A stretch of 40,631 nt of DNA from Guptibacillus algicola (GCF_020171805.1 NZ_JAIVAF010000012.1:1-40631); one strand, 5' to 3'; positions 1 through 8,618 are shown, counted from the stretch's first letter. Notes: generated by a model not told the origin, from the sequence alone. Made by a program: numbers and translations.

Positions 1-97
1 GAGAAATGGGAGCAAGCTCCCATTTCTCCGCTCGACTTGCATGTATTAGGCACGCCGCCAGCGTTCGTCCTGAGCCAGGATCAAACTCTCCGATAGA
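1..97 (-). rRNA. 16S rRNA, 5' end (partial)
   Basis: Read on the minus strand, the segment contains the universal 16S start GAGTTTGATCCTGGCTCAG, followed by the usual AACGCTGGCGGCGTGCC and ACATGCAAGTCGAGCG blocks and a short V1 hairpin. Only about the first 97 nt are inside the window, and the gene continues past the left edge. The exact mature 5' end is estimated from the Bacillus form. The gene is preceded on the same strand by a leader and two promoters, so it opens a complete rRNA operon. Confidence 0.97.
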
Positions 98-214
98 AAG
101 TCTAATCTAGCTTTAAAACTTGTTGTTTCCGTAGAAACAATTTCTTGCATGGCGTTTCGTTCAGTTTTCAAAGATCAATTGTATCTTTCGTTTGTCGTTT
201 TCAGCGACTCAACT
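98..214 (-). other. rRNA operon leader
   Basis: Transcribed leader between promoter P2 and the 16S gene. On the minus strand it carries GATCTTTGAAAACTGAAC, a block typical of Bacillus rRNA leaders and spacers that overlaps the boxA-like antitermination region. No reading frame is expected here. Confidence 0.7.
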
Positions 215-244
215 AATATAACATTTCGTCGGAATCGATGTCAA
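215..244 (-). promoter_or_regulatory. rRNA promoter P2
   Basis: The minus strand has -35 TTGACA (239-244), an 18-bp spacer and -10 TATATT (215-220), about 115 bp before the 16S gene. The near-consensus hexamers and the position fit the proximal promoter of a Bacillus rRNA operon. Confidence 0.85.
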
Positions 245-303
245 CAACTTTTTTCGAGATTGTTTATTGTTATCTGCGTGCTCCGTAAGAAGCAACGTGA
301 TTA

Positions 304-332
304 ATAATACATGACTACCGAAGTAGTGTCAA
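304..332 (-). promoter_or_regulatory. rRNA promoter P1
   Basis: The minus strand has -35 TTGACA (327-332), a 17-bp spacer and -10 TATTAT (304-309), about 90 bp upstream of P2. Tandem sigma-A promoters are the usual arrangement for rRNA operons in Bacillus. Confidence 0.8.
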
Positions 333-437
333 TCTCTTTTTTTATTTAATGATGTTGTCTTTGCAACAACGTTATCTACTATATCAGTTGATTCATGGTG
401 GGTCAATACATAGGATGATATTTTTTGAAAAACAAAT

Positions 438-472
438 AAAAAAGCCAGAGCACAGTTACGCCCTGACTTTAA
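438..472 (-). terminator. Terminator downstream of the VWA lipoprotein gene
   Basis: On the minus strand a 10-bp stem (AAGTCAGGGC paired with GCTCTGGCTT, with G-U pairs) is followed by a T run. It lies 42 bp past the stop codon of the last gene of the pilus locus and separates it from the rRNA promoters. Confidence 0.8.
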
Positions 473-513
473 ATGTATTAATTCTTCTTAATTTAATTCA
501 ATCAAACGTTTGT

Positions 514-1812
514 TTAACTCGCTCTCTTCTCTTCGATTAAATCGAACATTTCTTCTTTCTTTTCCTTAGTCACTTCACTTAATTCTTCACGTTTCTTGTT
601 GCTGTAGTCTAGAAGGATATCTGAACGCTTATTAATTTTCTCTTTGAGTATTTCTACTTGTTCTTTTGAAATCTTTTCTCTGTAATATAGTTCCTGGGCA
701 GCTTTATAGAGAAGATCCTCTTCTGTCTGAACAACATCATTAAAGGTTGATCGGATTTCATCTAGCTGTTTGATTTTTCGTAGATGCTCTTTGTTTACTG
801 AGATGTCCGCCTTTGCTGATGCAAGGTCTGCTTCAATTGATTCATGAGCTTCATCCACTAATTGATCGAGGGTGTTGTTTAGTTCAACTTTTGAATTAAC
901 CGTTTTATAAAAACCGCCACCAGCATCCGCTGCATCCTCGAGCTGATTACGTCCTTCTGTATCTACGTTGAACCCAATAATGTTTACTGTTACATCTAGA
1001 TCTGATTCATGGAGGTTTTTCGCTTCCTCTACAGGGTCTCCATCACACGTTTCAACACCATCACTTACGATATAAATGTTGTTCTTTACACCTTCTCCAG
1101 CTTTCCCTTTTAAATCAGACTGGACTGAGCTGATAGCATCACCTAAAGGAGTCCAGCCCGTAGGTTCGAATTTGCTCAAAGCTTCATTAAATGTCTTTTC
1201 ATCGTATGTATTCAGTTCATAAAACACCTCATTACTACTACACGAAAGCTCCTTATCACTATCGTCATTGCTTCCTTTATGGCCATATGCTCTTAAGAGT
1301 ACATTGGCATCCTCAGGTAAGCTACTAGAAAATCGCTTTAAAGCATCTTTTGCGAGATCCATCTTCGTTCCCCCGCTTACTTGCCCTGCCATACTTCCAC
1401 TAGAATCCAAAAGAATGACGACATTCTCTTCATCTACCTCTTCTTCCTTCTTCAATAGATCCATAAACTCAGGGTTATAGTTTTCGTACGCTTCATTCAC
1501 TTTGCTATAGTCAGCATGTAGCATAGAAACCAAACCGTTATAAGCTTCCTCCGCATTTGCTGAAGAAGGAATTTTCTCTATTACTTTATCAGGATTAATG
1601 GATTGTTTACCACTCTTAATGAAAGAACCCGGAGCTTCTTTTACAATACTCTCTGCATCTGTCGCCGCTTCAGGAAATTCGGCTTTCACTTCCTGTTGCT
1701 GTTCTTCTTCTTTGTTATCTTTACTTTCTTGACTAGCACCATCACCGTTGTTAGAGCAAGCTGCTAGTAGTATGCAAATTAACCCCATTAGTAAAACAGA
1801 ATGCCTCTTCAA
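514..1812 (-). CDS. VWA-domain lipoprotein, end of pilus locus
   Basis: Predicted surface lipoprotein of 432 aa. I start it at TTG (1812) because GGAGG (1822-1826) sits 9 nt upstream and this gives a proper lipoprotein signal: KR, a hydrophobic core, then the lipobox LLAAC with Cys19. The longer ATG frame adds 15 residues that do not look like a signal. A Ser/Glu/Gln-rich linker follows. A von Willebrand A domain then starts near residue 130, with the metal-site motif DSSGS at about residues 135-139 and a later SDG. The last ~110 residues are charged and helical, probably coiled coil. VWA domains bind ligands through a divalent metal and are common in pilus tip proteins and in the C-terminal part of Gram-negative TadG. 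Its place at the end of the Tad locus suggests an adhesive or anchoring partner of the pilus, which is inference. Confidence 0.8.
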   Translation of the reverse strand: MKRHSVLLMGLICILLAACSNNGDGASQESKDNKEEEQQQEVKAEFPEAATDAESIVKEAPGSFIKSGKQSINPDKVIEKIPSSANAEEAYNGLVSMLHADYSKVNEAYENYNPEFMDLLKKEEEVDEENVVILLDSSGSMAGQVSGGTKMDLAKDALKRFSSSLPEDANVLLRAYGHKGSNDDSDKELSCSSNEVFYELNTYDEKTFNEALSKFEPTGWTPLGDAISSVQSDLKGKAGEGVKNNIYIVSDGVETCDGDPVEEAKNLHESDLDVTVNIIGFNVDTEGRNQLEDAADAGGGFYKTVNSKVELNNTLDQLVDEAHESIEADLASAKADISVNKEHLRKIKQLDEIRSTFNDVVQTEEDLLYKAAQELYYREKISKEQVEILKEKINKRSDILLDYSNKKREELSEVTKEKKEEMFDLIEEKRAS

Positions 1813-1878
1813 GTTTGTGCACCTCCGATAAAACACCTTATCAATAAAATGAACCAAATGTTTTTTAGTGATAGGTTA

Positions 1879-2175
1879 TTACCTAAACGAATTTGTTATA
1901 GTTAAAATTACTCCGATGAAGAGTATCATTAATACAGTTTGAATAAGACGTACTGAAATACTCTCCCCTAAGTTTCTTCTGCTCATATGAGCAAAAACAC
2001 CTATTACACTTACTATACATACAACTATTACAGCATAAATCAACCACGGCGGGCGTTCAGTCAATTTGTAGACTCCCCCACCCTGTGATTCACCTAATGA
2101 AAAAACTATTCCTAACGTACTGCCAAGAACAGTTACTGCCGCAATCGCTTCTATATAACCCCATACTTTACTCAT
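1879..2175 (-). CDS. Small three-helix membrane protein (unknown)
   Basis: A 98-aa protein that I do not recognise. Three hydrophobic stretches are visible at about residues 8-27, 44-63 and 77-95, joined by short polar loops that include SRRNLGES. An AGGTGA ribosome site lies 8 nt before the ATG. It sits 66 bp before the VWA lipoprotein gene and 167 bp after another small membrane protein of the same size, layout and N-terminus (M-x-K-V-W). The two may be diverged duplicates. An accessory role in the pilus locus is inferred from position only. Confidence 0.65.
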   Translation of the reverse strand: MSKVWGYIEAIAAVTVLGSTLGIVFSLGESQGGGVYKLTERPPWLIYAVIVVCIVSVIGVFAHMSRRNLGESISVRLIQTVLMILFIGVILTITNSFR

Positions 2176-2255
2176 ATAACTGTCACCTGGTGTTCTCCAC
2201 TATATTTTTCAGTAAATTAATTAAGTTAGTGCATAACGCTATTAGTAAACAAGTA

Positions 2256-2283
2256 ATTCTAATAAAAGAAGAAACTTATTCAA
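2256..2283 (-). promoter_or_regulatory. Possible internal promoter
   Basis: The 167-bp gap between the two small membrane protein genes holds TTGAAT (2278-2283), a 16-bp spacer and TAGAAT (2256-2261) on the minus strand. If real, the last two genes of the locus could be expressed apart from the pilus genes. The match is moderate and the region is AT-rich, so this is tentative. Confidence 0.35.
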
Positions 2284-2342
2284 ATTCAAAAATAACAAGA
2301 ATGTGCAACAGTTTGATAGCACATCTTCTTACAAACTTTAAT

Positions 2343-2633
2343 TCATAGCCAAAACTCTCCTATGGCTCTAGATACTAAAAGTAATATAAATAAAATAGCA
2401 CCCCAAACTATCGTTTTAACCGTAACATTCTTTCCATTTTCACTTATAAGATTAACTGATGAAACAATTCCACCAAATGCAAACACAATAATGATTCCCA
2501 CAAAAAACATTTTATCATTATTATCTAATTTCCCGTTTTCAATAAATAACTGAGAATAAACAAATATTACTACGAATGCGAGTATTATTAGTATCGTTGT
2601 AGTCCTAGATAATTTTTTCCACACTTTTAACAT
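2343..2633 (-). CDS. Small three-helix membrane protein (unknown)
   Basis: A 96-aa protein of unknown function. Three hydrophobic segments lie at about residues 12-30, 43-62 and 74-92, separated by polar loops rich in Asn, Asp and Lys. GGAGGTG stands just before the ATG, so translation is likely. It starts 34 bp after the large secreted-protein gene and is probably in the same transcript. Its size, helix spacing and M-x-K-V-W start resemble the 98-aa protein downstream. Confidence 0.65.
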   Translation of the reverse strand: MLKVWKKLSRTTTILIILAFVVIFVYSQLFIENGKLDNNDKMFFVGIIIVFAFGGIVSSVNLISENGKNVTVKTIVWGAILFILLLVSRAIGEFWL

Positions 2634-2667
2634 TCACCTCCACCTTTAAAATATTATTAATCGATTT

Positions 2668-4065
2668 TTATTTGTGTATCGGGTGTATTGGGTTTCTATA
2701 GTTACTATTTAATAATTCTCTTTCCCTACTATTATCAGTTGGTTGATCTGGTTTTTGGGATTTCTTTTGTTGTTCTGAAGATTTCTCACTTGATTTTCCA
2801 GAGTCGGAATTGTTAAATCCATCCTTCACCTCTTTCTTTACAATATCTTCTGTTCCTTTACCAGTTAATTCTTCAAGCATCTCTGTAGAAGATGGATTCC
2901 CTAGCCAACTCAAAACCCTCCGGCTATTAAAAAATTTGTTACTCACATTAGAAAATACTCCATATGTGAACATACCTCCAACGAAGCCTGCGACGAAGTT
3001 TTCAGTAAAGAGCCATTCTCCTTTTAAGCCTTCAACCATGAAGTTTTCGATACCACCAAAGGTAGCAATAGGGACTCCCCACGCAGCGTACTGACCGAAC
3101 TTTCCAGCCGAAAGTAAACCACCTGCAAATAAAGAAATAGGTGCCATTAATCCAGTTACTAAACCTCCTGCAACAATATCAATTAATAAGTGGGAATGAT
3201 TAAACTCACCAGTTATTATAGAGTTTGTTAAGGACATCATTGTAGAAATCCGGACCCCCACACTCACACCGTTAGTTATCTTGGACAGAGTTCCACTCGC
3301 AGTATAGGATAATTTGAGCTGACCCCAAGCACTCTTCCCTAAACTCAACAAACCTCTCCCAGCAGCAGCCAACGCCCCAGTAGCCTGTCCAATCCCACCA
3401 AGCAGCGCACCACCAGCTGTCCAGCCTAATGAGCCTAGGAAACTATAATCGCTGTTTCGATTCATAAGGTAATAAGCGCCACCAGCGATGCCAGCTCCTA
3501 TTCCTGCTGCAATCGCAACTGGAGCGCTAATAATCCCAAGAGCGACTCCACCTACGATCCCTGCGCCAACGCCTACAAAACTTATTGTTGATTTAACCCA
3601 GTTCGGCGTAGCATCCCAGAGATTAGATGTGAAATTCGTTAATGCATTCCATCCATTAACTGCGCCATCAATAAATCCGTCCCAGAGGTTTGCGGACCAA
3701 TCTGTAAAAGATGCCCACAATTCTTGTGACAAACTACTGAGCTCGCCCCATTTGTCACTTGCAAAATTCATTAGTTTGTTCCATCTATCAGAGATGACAT
3801 CCCCCATATCACCGACAGTATCGAAAAGTGGGGCTAGAAACTCTCTTCCTTTGTTAAAAGCGTCTCCTATATAGTTTCCGATTTCTTCCCACCAATGGCT
3901 ATCTTTCTTACTGTCATTAACAGTGGCCTCTCCGTCACTTTCGGTTTTTTGAAAGTTATCGTTCTTATAGTCAACGTCTCCAACCTCAGCTAAAGCAATA
4001 GGAGATATGCTAGTAGCGAGCATTAATATGAGAAAAACCAGAGATATCAGACGTTTAAACGCCAC
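2668..4065 (-). CDS. Secreted Trp-rich / Gly-rich hydrophobic protein (unknown)
   Basis: A 465-aa protein with a GTG start (4065) behind GGGGAGAGGG. Residues 1-26 form a signal peptide ending ALA-E. Residues ~56-165 are amphipathic, with Trp about every 10-15 residues (WNKL, KWGEL, LWASF, NLWDGF, GWNAL, NLWDAT, NWV). Residues ~165-375 are long Gly/Ala-rich hydrophobic stretches with many GxxxG spacings. The last ~75 residues are a low-complexity Lys/Ser/Gln/Asp tail ending in HPIHK. The middle resembles the hydrophobic linker regions of some Gram-positive polymorphic toxins, but I see no toxin domain at the C-terminus and no immunity gene. It follows the tadG-like gene by 20 bp, so it may be pilus cargo, a surface component or a membrane-active protein. 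I do not recognise the family. Confidence 0.7.
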   Translation of the reverse strand: MAFKRLISLVFLILMLATSISPIALAEVGDVDYKNDNFQKTESDGEATVNDSKKDSHWWEEIGNYIGDAFNKGREFLAPLFDTVGDMGDVISDRWNKLMNFASDKWGELSSLSQELWASFTDWSANLWDGFIDGAVNGWNALTNFTSNLWDATPNWVKSTISFVGVGAGIVGGVALGIISAPVAIAAGIGAGIAGGAYYLMNRNSDYSFLGSLGWTAGGALLGGIGQATGALAAAGRGLLSLGKSAWGQLKLSYTASGTLSKITNGVSVGVRISTMMSLTNSIITGEFNHSHLLIDIVAGGLVTGLMAPISLFAGGLLSAGKFGQYAAWGVPIATFGGIENFMVEGLKGEWLFTENFVAGFVGGMFTYGVFSNVSNKFFNSRRVLSWLGNPSSTEMLEELTGKGTEDIVKKEVKDGFNNSDSGKSSEKSSEQQKKSQKPDQPTDNSRERELLNSNYRNPIHPIHK

Positions 4066-4085
4066 TATGTACCCTCTCCCCTCTG

Positions 4086-4760
4086 TTATTTACAACTTAT
4101 ATCGATTCCCACTGGTGTCCCAATCCCAGCAGCAGCATCCGCTTTGATTCCTTCGAACTGTGAATCTTCAACAGTAACGTATGAACCTTTGCGTTCAGAT
4201 TGTACGTAAATGCTGAAGGTTTCTTCTTCAAATTCAACCCTTACGTTTCGATCAGCACCATTTTTCTTGGCATAGCGATTCGCTGCATCTTCAATTTCAG
4301 ACATGTTTCCTCGCACGGCTTCACAGGCAATCTCGCTAATTTCCTCTTCATTATAAAAGTAGAGTAGTAGCTTATTCGCATCCAGGTCGACGCCATCGCC
4401 TTCTTTGATCCATTTCTCAACTTCTGAACGATAGGAATCGTCTCCGCCTTCGATTTCACTCTCAAGCCATCCACCAATGTCAGCATCTTCGAGTTCCTCA
4501 TTTGCGACATTTTGCTTTATATCTTCAAGGCGATTTTCGAGCTTGTCTTTAATCACCTCGTCATAAGACTTTCTTGCCTCTCTTGATGCAGCTAGAACTG
4601 CTGAATCTGCACTTGTTTGACTGACGCGTTTTGAGATGAATACATTAAAGAAATCAAAGAAAGCAAAGCTGATAAAAATGGAGACGACGAGTAACCCAAC
4701 CATGATCAGCAGCATACTGTTGCCTTGTTCATTTTTTAGATAAGAACGTAGTTTTGTCAT
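4086..4760 (-). CDS. TadG-like pseudopilin
   Basis: A 224-aa protein with a short basic start, then NEQG at the predicted prepilin cleavage site and a hydrophobic helix (about residues 17-38) with no Glu at +5. This is the pattern of TadG-like proteins (Pfam TadE-like / putative Flp-pilus assembly TadG). The rest is an acidic extracytoplasmic domain. Unlike Gram-negative TadG it is short and has no VWA domain; a separate VWA lipoprotein is encoded at the end of the locus. It overlaps tadE by 4 bp (ATGA), which indicates translational coupling. The likely role is a minor pilin or anchoring protein. Confidence 0.75.
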   Translation of the reverse strand: MTKLRSYLKNEQGNSMLLIMVGLLVVSIFISFAFFDFFNVFISKRVSQTSADSAVLAASREARKSYDEVIKDKLENRLEDIKQNVANEELEDADIGGWLESEIEGGDDSYRSEVEKWIKEGDGVDLDANKLLLYFYNEEEISEIACEAVRGNMSEIEDAANRYAKKNGADRNVRVEFEEETFSIYVQSERKGSYVTVEDSQFEGIKADAAAGIGTPVGIDISCK

Positions 4761-5146
4761 GGCAAATTTCCTTCGTCGTCATCCTCTTCCATCGGCATCG
4801 TCGCATCAGCATCAAAATCAAGTTCAATTTGACCGACAAGCGGAATTGATACAGTCGGAATTCTTGAAACGACCGTTACAGTTATGTCCTCTCCCGATTC
4901 AACCGAACTGACAGATTGAATCTGTAAGCCACCTGCTGAACGCTCCGCTACTTGTTCCGCATTCCCACCTACCGATGCCGCCCTGGCACCATCTCTGGCA
5001 GCTGACTCTGTAACAACAACCGCATAAGCCACTAGCGCCATCTGCCAGATAATCATAAATGCCACGATAACAAGCGGGAATACAGCTAGAAATTCAATCG
5101 TTTGTGACCCTTTCTCATTTTTGAGGTAAGAAGTAAGCTTTCTCAT
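4757..5146 (-). CDS. tadE: TadE-like minor pilin
   Basis: A 129-aa protein with the motif NEKG/SQTIEF: cleavage after Gly, Glu at +5, then a hydrophobic helix of about 20 residues. After the helix come SAARDGARAAS and a small beta-rich domain, as in the TadE-like family. Family knowledge makes it a pseudopilin processed by the prepilin peptidase and needed for Flp pilus assembly. It lies 6 bp after the flp gene and overlaps the tadG-like gene by 4 bp. Confidence 0.85.
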   Translation of the reverse strand: MRKLTSYLKNEKGSQTIEFLAVFPLVIVAFMIIWQMALVAYAVVVTESAARDGARAASVGGNAEQVAERSAGGLQIQSVSSVESGEDITVTVVSRIPTVSIPLVGQIELDFDADATMPMEEDDDEGNLP

Positions 5147-5152
5147 AGCGAA

Positions 5153-5359
5153 TTAAATGTCACTGATCATTTGAGAAATACGATCAACGATAGCGGATGC
5201 TATTCCATCCCCATTTCCTTCTACCGCCGTTGCAACGGCTGCCATCACTGCTAGAACAACTAGACCAAGCGCTACCCACTCAAGAGCTTGAGCTCCTTCT
5301 TCATTATTTACGTACTGATTCATCGTTTCCTTAGATTTAATCATTAATTTGTTCAACAT
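5153..5359 (-). CDS. flp: Flp-type major pilin
   Basis: A 68-aa prepilin with a 22-residue leader ending in EEG, then AQALEW and a hydrophobic helix, giving a mature protein of about 46 aa. Glu27 is the required +5 Glu. The next residue is Trp where most Flp pilins have Tyr. This is the only classical major pilin in the locus and should polymerise into the pilus fibre. GGGAGAG stands 5 nt before the ATG. A 43-bp gap separates it from tadC, long enough for a processing or attenuation site that could raise pilin level. Confidence 0.9.
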   Translation of the reverse strand: MLNKLMIKSKETMNQYVNNEEGAQALEWVALGLVVLAVMAAVATAVEGNGDGIASAIVDRISQMISDI

Positions 5360-5402
5360 TGTAATCTCTCCCTTTATTTAATAGTTTTATTATTTGAACC
5401 TT

Positions 5403-6344
5403 CTAATTAAAGAAGGTATCAAGACCAAATGCACCAGGGTTGTAAATCACGTTCAGAGCTAGTAATCCGATGATCAAGATGAACACACCCGGCAAAACGA
5501 AAAATGTTGTTACTAGCGTAATTTGAGGACTTGCCTTCGCTGCTTTCTCCTTAGCTTTAAAGCTTCTAGTGGCGCGAAGGTCATCCGCTTGAATGGCGAA
5601 TGTTTTAGAAACAGGAACACCTAGAGTAGATCCCTGAATAAGAGAGTTGACAAGCATCTCTAGCTCTCTAGATGAATTTCGGTTGATTAAGTTTTCATAA
5701 GCTGTTTTTCTCGGAACGCCAAGATCAATTTCGCGATTAAAGCGTTCTACCTCTTCACTCAGCGGTCCATCGAACTGCCTTGTAACTTGATGGAGAGCAC
5801 CATCTAATCCAACACCAGCTTGAAGTGTGACGCTGACGGTATCGAGAAAGTCTGGCATCATCATACTAATCGTTTCTTGTCGTTCTCGAGCTTTTAATAA
5901 TAGCCATAGATTCGGCCCTAAATAGCCCCCAAGAGGTAGTAGGAGAAACATCGCAAATGCAAGCGGAAGTCCTAGAAGAAGGTAGAACATCCCAGCGACG
6001 ATTCCGCATAGTCCAAGGAAGAACCGAAGACCATAAAAGCTTTCAAGCCTGAGGCCCATCGGATTACCCGCCTGAATCAGGTTGTTTTCGTCCTTTTCTC
6101 GATCTGAGAAGAACGCGTATTTAACGCCTGTTGGTCCTGCATATTCAGCTGCTTTTATCAGGCGATCACTCACTTTTTGCCTAAAACTCACTCGGCTCTG
6201 TCGAACAGATTCCTCTACCTTCAGTTGGTCGACTAGCTTATGTTTCTTGCTGATATACAAGTAGATATAGATAAAACCGATTAGTAGTATTAATAAAATG
6301 GCAGTAATTAAGAAACCCGCGTAAACACTTAATAATGAACTCAT
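5403..6344 (-). CDS. tadC: TadC, pilus inner-membrane platform protein
   Basis: A 313-aa protein of the type II secretion F (GspF) family. An N-terminal membrane helix (residues ~8-30) is followed by a cytoplasmic segment, two helices near 110-150, the conserved block PDFLDTVSVTLQAGVGLDGAL, and a C-terminal helix near 285-305. TadC and TadB together form the membrane platform that the ATPase acts on. It starts 3 bp after tadB behind AAGGGTG, so the pair is coupled. Confidence 0.9.
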   Translation of the reverse strand: MSSLLSVYAGFLITAILLILLIGFIYIYLYISKKHKLVDQLKVEESVRQSRVSFRQKVSDRLIKAAEYAGPTGVKYAFFSDREKDENNLIQAGNPMGLRLESFYGLRFFLGLCGIVAGMFYLLLGLPLAFAMFLLLPLGGYLGPNLWLLLKARERQETISMMMPDFLDTVSVTLQAGVGLDGALHQVTRQFDGPLSEEVERFNREIDLGVPRKTAYENLINRNSSRELEMLVNSLIQGSTLGVPVSKTFAIQADDLRATRSFKAKEKAAKASPQITLVTTFFVLPGVFILIIGLLALNVIYNPGAFGLDTFFN

Positions 6345-6347
6345 AGG

Positions 6348-7277
6348 TTACACCCTTATCCTTGAAATCCGTTTGATCAGAATGAAAGCCGCGAACATGA
6401 TAAGGGAAAATATCGCGAATAGGAGCAGCCCCCATGTTGTGAATAGAACGTTTAGAAAGCCTTCGATGAACAGGTTCATCATAATCGCCATCATGAATGG
6501 CATGATCACTAGAATGTATGCGATCGAGCGTGATTCTGCTGTCGCGGTTTGGATCTCTTTTTGAACACGACCTCTTTCCTCTATCGTTCCTGCCATTAAA
6601 TCCAGCACTTCAGCAAGGTTTCCCCCTACGCGCCGTTGAATCAAAATCGTACTTACGAATATCGAAATCTCCTTACTCGAGTATCTCTCTCGAAAACGTC
6701 CCATCACTTGCTCAACGTCATCCCCAAGCTTTATTTGTTGGTCCATTATTTTAAATTGCGGACCAGCTGGTTCTGACACCTCTGTCCCTACCATTTCAAT
6801 TCCTTGTGGGATTGTCTGACCAGCCTTAATCGAATTAGACATCATCCTACAGATTTCAGGAAGTTGTTTGTTGAAGCTTTCATTCAACTTATCTTGTCTT
6901 GCATTTAATAGAAGTCTAGATCCGATCCATACAGAGAAGTACGCGATCAATAGTGCGATGAGTGGGAGTAAGCCTAATAAGAAAAACCCCACGAACCATA
7001 GCACTGCAAGAGTAAGTAAATAGATCCCCATATACTCAGAGGGCTTTAGGCGAATGTTCGCTTTGACAAGCTTCTTCCCTAAGTCTCGTGACAACTCTGA
7101 TTCGTCGTATTTATCGCCTATCAAAATCACGAAACTCTTTCTAGTCTGTTCACCTGTTTCAAACCATTCATCGATCTTCTTAACTGACTGTTTCGCTCGA
7201 CGACTTTCCATGACGTAATAAATGAATAAAAAGAATGATAGAAATGCAGCGGTAAGTGCCAGGAGGGCAGTAGTCAT
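6348..7277 (-). CDS. tadB: TadB, pilus inner-membrane platform protein
   Basis: A 309-aa protein of the GspF family. An N-terminal helix (1-20), helices near 85-125 and a C-terminal pair near 250-305 surround the F domain, which carries LPEICRMMSNSIKAGQTI and VGGNLAEVLD. It is the partner of TadC in the assembly platform. The start overlaps the end of the ATPase gene by 4 bp (ATGA). Confidence 0.9.
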   Translation of the reverse strand: MTTALLALTAAFLSFFLFIYYVMESRRAKQSVKKIDEWFETGEQTRKSFVILIGDKYDESELSRDLGKKLVKANIRLKPSEYMGIYLLTLAVLWFVGFFLLGLLPLIALLIAYFSVWIGSRLLLNARQDKLNESFNKQLPEICRMMSNSIKAGQTIPQGIEMVGTEVSEPAGPQFKIMDQQIKLGDDVEQVMGRFRERYSSKEISIFVSTILIQRRVGGNLAEVLDLMAGTIEERGRVQKEIQTATAESRSIAYILVIMPFMMAIMMNLFIEGFLNVLFTTWGLLLFAIFSLIMFAAFILIKRISRIRV

Positions 7278-8605
7278 ACGATCGCCCCCTCTAGGAACAG
7301 TGAATCAGGTAGTTCAACTCCGTAAGCTTTGAAGCGATCAACAAGGTTTGGTCTATACCCAGTAGCCTCAAAATGCCCTTTCACTTTGCCATCTGCTGTT
7401 ACACCTTCACGCACATAGCGGAATATGTCATGAATTTCAATTTCCCCGTTAACTTCAGCAATTTCAGCTATGCTAACTACTTTACGCCCACCATCAGGTT
7501 GTCTTGAAGTTTGGACGATGAGATCGAGAGCTCCTACAAAATAGCCCCGAATGATATCAACTGTTATCGGTAAACCTGACATCACGACCATTGCCTCCAA
7601 ACGACCAAGCGCATCTTTTGGCGAGTTGGCGTGCACCGTTGTGAGAGAGCCTTCGTGCCCCGTATTCATGGCTTGAAGCATATCGATCGCTTCAGAACCA
7701 CGAACCTCTCCGACAATAATTCGATCAGGACGCATTCTTAGAGCATTCTTTACAAGCTGACGAATCGTGACCTCACCTTTGCCTTCCATATTGGGTGGCC
7801 TCGCTTCTAGACGAACAAGGTTTTCATACGTAAAGCGAAGTTCAGCCATATCCTCAATCGTTACGACCCGCTCTCCGAGTGGAATCGAATCTGAGAGAAC
7901 ATTGAGTAGAGTTGTCTTCCCGCTTCCCGTTCCTCCAGATACGAGGATATTCGTTTTTGCTTTAACGGCCGCTTGTAGAAAGCGTCCCATTTCATCCGTA
8001 AACGTCCCAAAACCTTGAAGGTCCTCAAGCGTAAACGGTGTTTTATTAAATTTACGAATTGAGATAGAAGGCCCATCTAGTGAAATAGGAGGAATGACCG
8101 CATTCACACGGCTTCCATCCGGCAGTCTCGCATCTACCATCGGCGAACTTTCATCGATTCGTCTTCCAAGTGGAGCGATAATGCGATCGATGATATGACG
8201 AATATGTTGATCATCTTTGAACTGAATGTCTGTTTCCTGCATTTTCCCGCCACGTTCGATATACACTTCGTTCGCACCGTTCACCATAATTTCTGTGATG
8301 CCATCATCCTGAAGCAACGCCTCTAGCGGGCCATATCCAACAGATTCATTAATGATCTGTCGAATGATCCTCTCCATTTCTTGACTTGGAATGATGACTT
8401 TTTCTTCATCGATCATTTGTTTAACGAGCCGTTCGATCGTTTGCTTTCGTTCATGAGGTGGAAGGGTAGTGATACTCTCAAGATTCGCTTCTTTAATCAA
8501 CCGATTCTTGTAGTGCCTCACCCACTTTTCTTCAGGGCTGTTTGTAACGTCCCATTCTCTAGCCTGTGGAGTACTTTGATTCGATGCTCGCTGTAACCAG
8601 GACAT
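7274..8605 (-). CDS. cpaF: CpaF/TadA secretion ATPase
   Basis: A 443-aa hexameric ATPase of the GspE/VirB11 superfamily that powers Flp pilus assembly at the cytoplasmic face. Visible motifs are Walker A SGGTGSGKTT (about residues 217-226), an Asp box (VTIEDMAELRF), Walker B-type RPDRIIVGEVRG and the His box TGHEGSLTTVHAN. Length is normal for CpaF. AGGAGGTGAG precedes the ATG, and the gene follows cpaE by 13 bp. Confidence 0.95.
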   Translation of the reverse strand: MSWLQRASNQSTPQAREWDVTNSPEEKWVRHYKNRLIKEANLESITTLPPHERKQTIERLVKQMIDEEKVIIPSQEMERIIRQIINESVGYGPLEALLQDDGITEIMVNGANEVYIERGGKMQETDIQFKDDQHIRHIIDRIIAPLGRRIDESSPMVDARLPDGSRVNAVIPPISLDGPSISIRKFNKTPFTLEDLQGFGTFTDEMGRFLQAAVKAKTNILVSGGTGSGKTTLLNVLSDSIPLGERVVTIEDMAELRFTYENLVRLEARPPNMEGKGEVTIRQLVKNALRMRPDRIIVGEVRGSEAIDMLQAMNTGHEGSLTTVHANSPKDALGRLEAMVVMSGLPITVDIIRGYFVGALDLIVQTSRQPDGGRKVVSIAEIAEVNGEIEIHDIFRYVREGVTADGKVKGHFEATGYRPNLVDRFKAYGVELPDSLFLEGAIV

Positions 8606-8618
8606 AAACTCACCTCCT

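Noticed and set aside
2085-2348. 87-aa plus-strand frame across the gap between the two small membrane genes
   Set aside because: No ribosome site, overlaps both flanking genes antisense, no hydrophobic or domain pattern.
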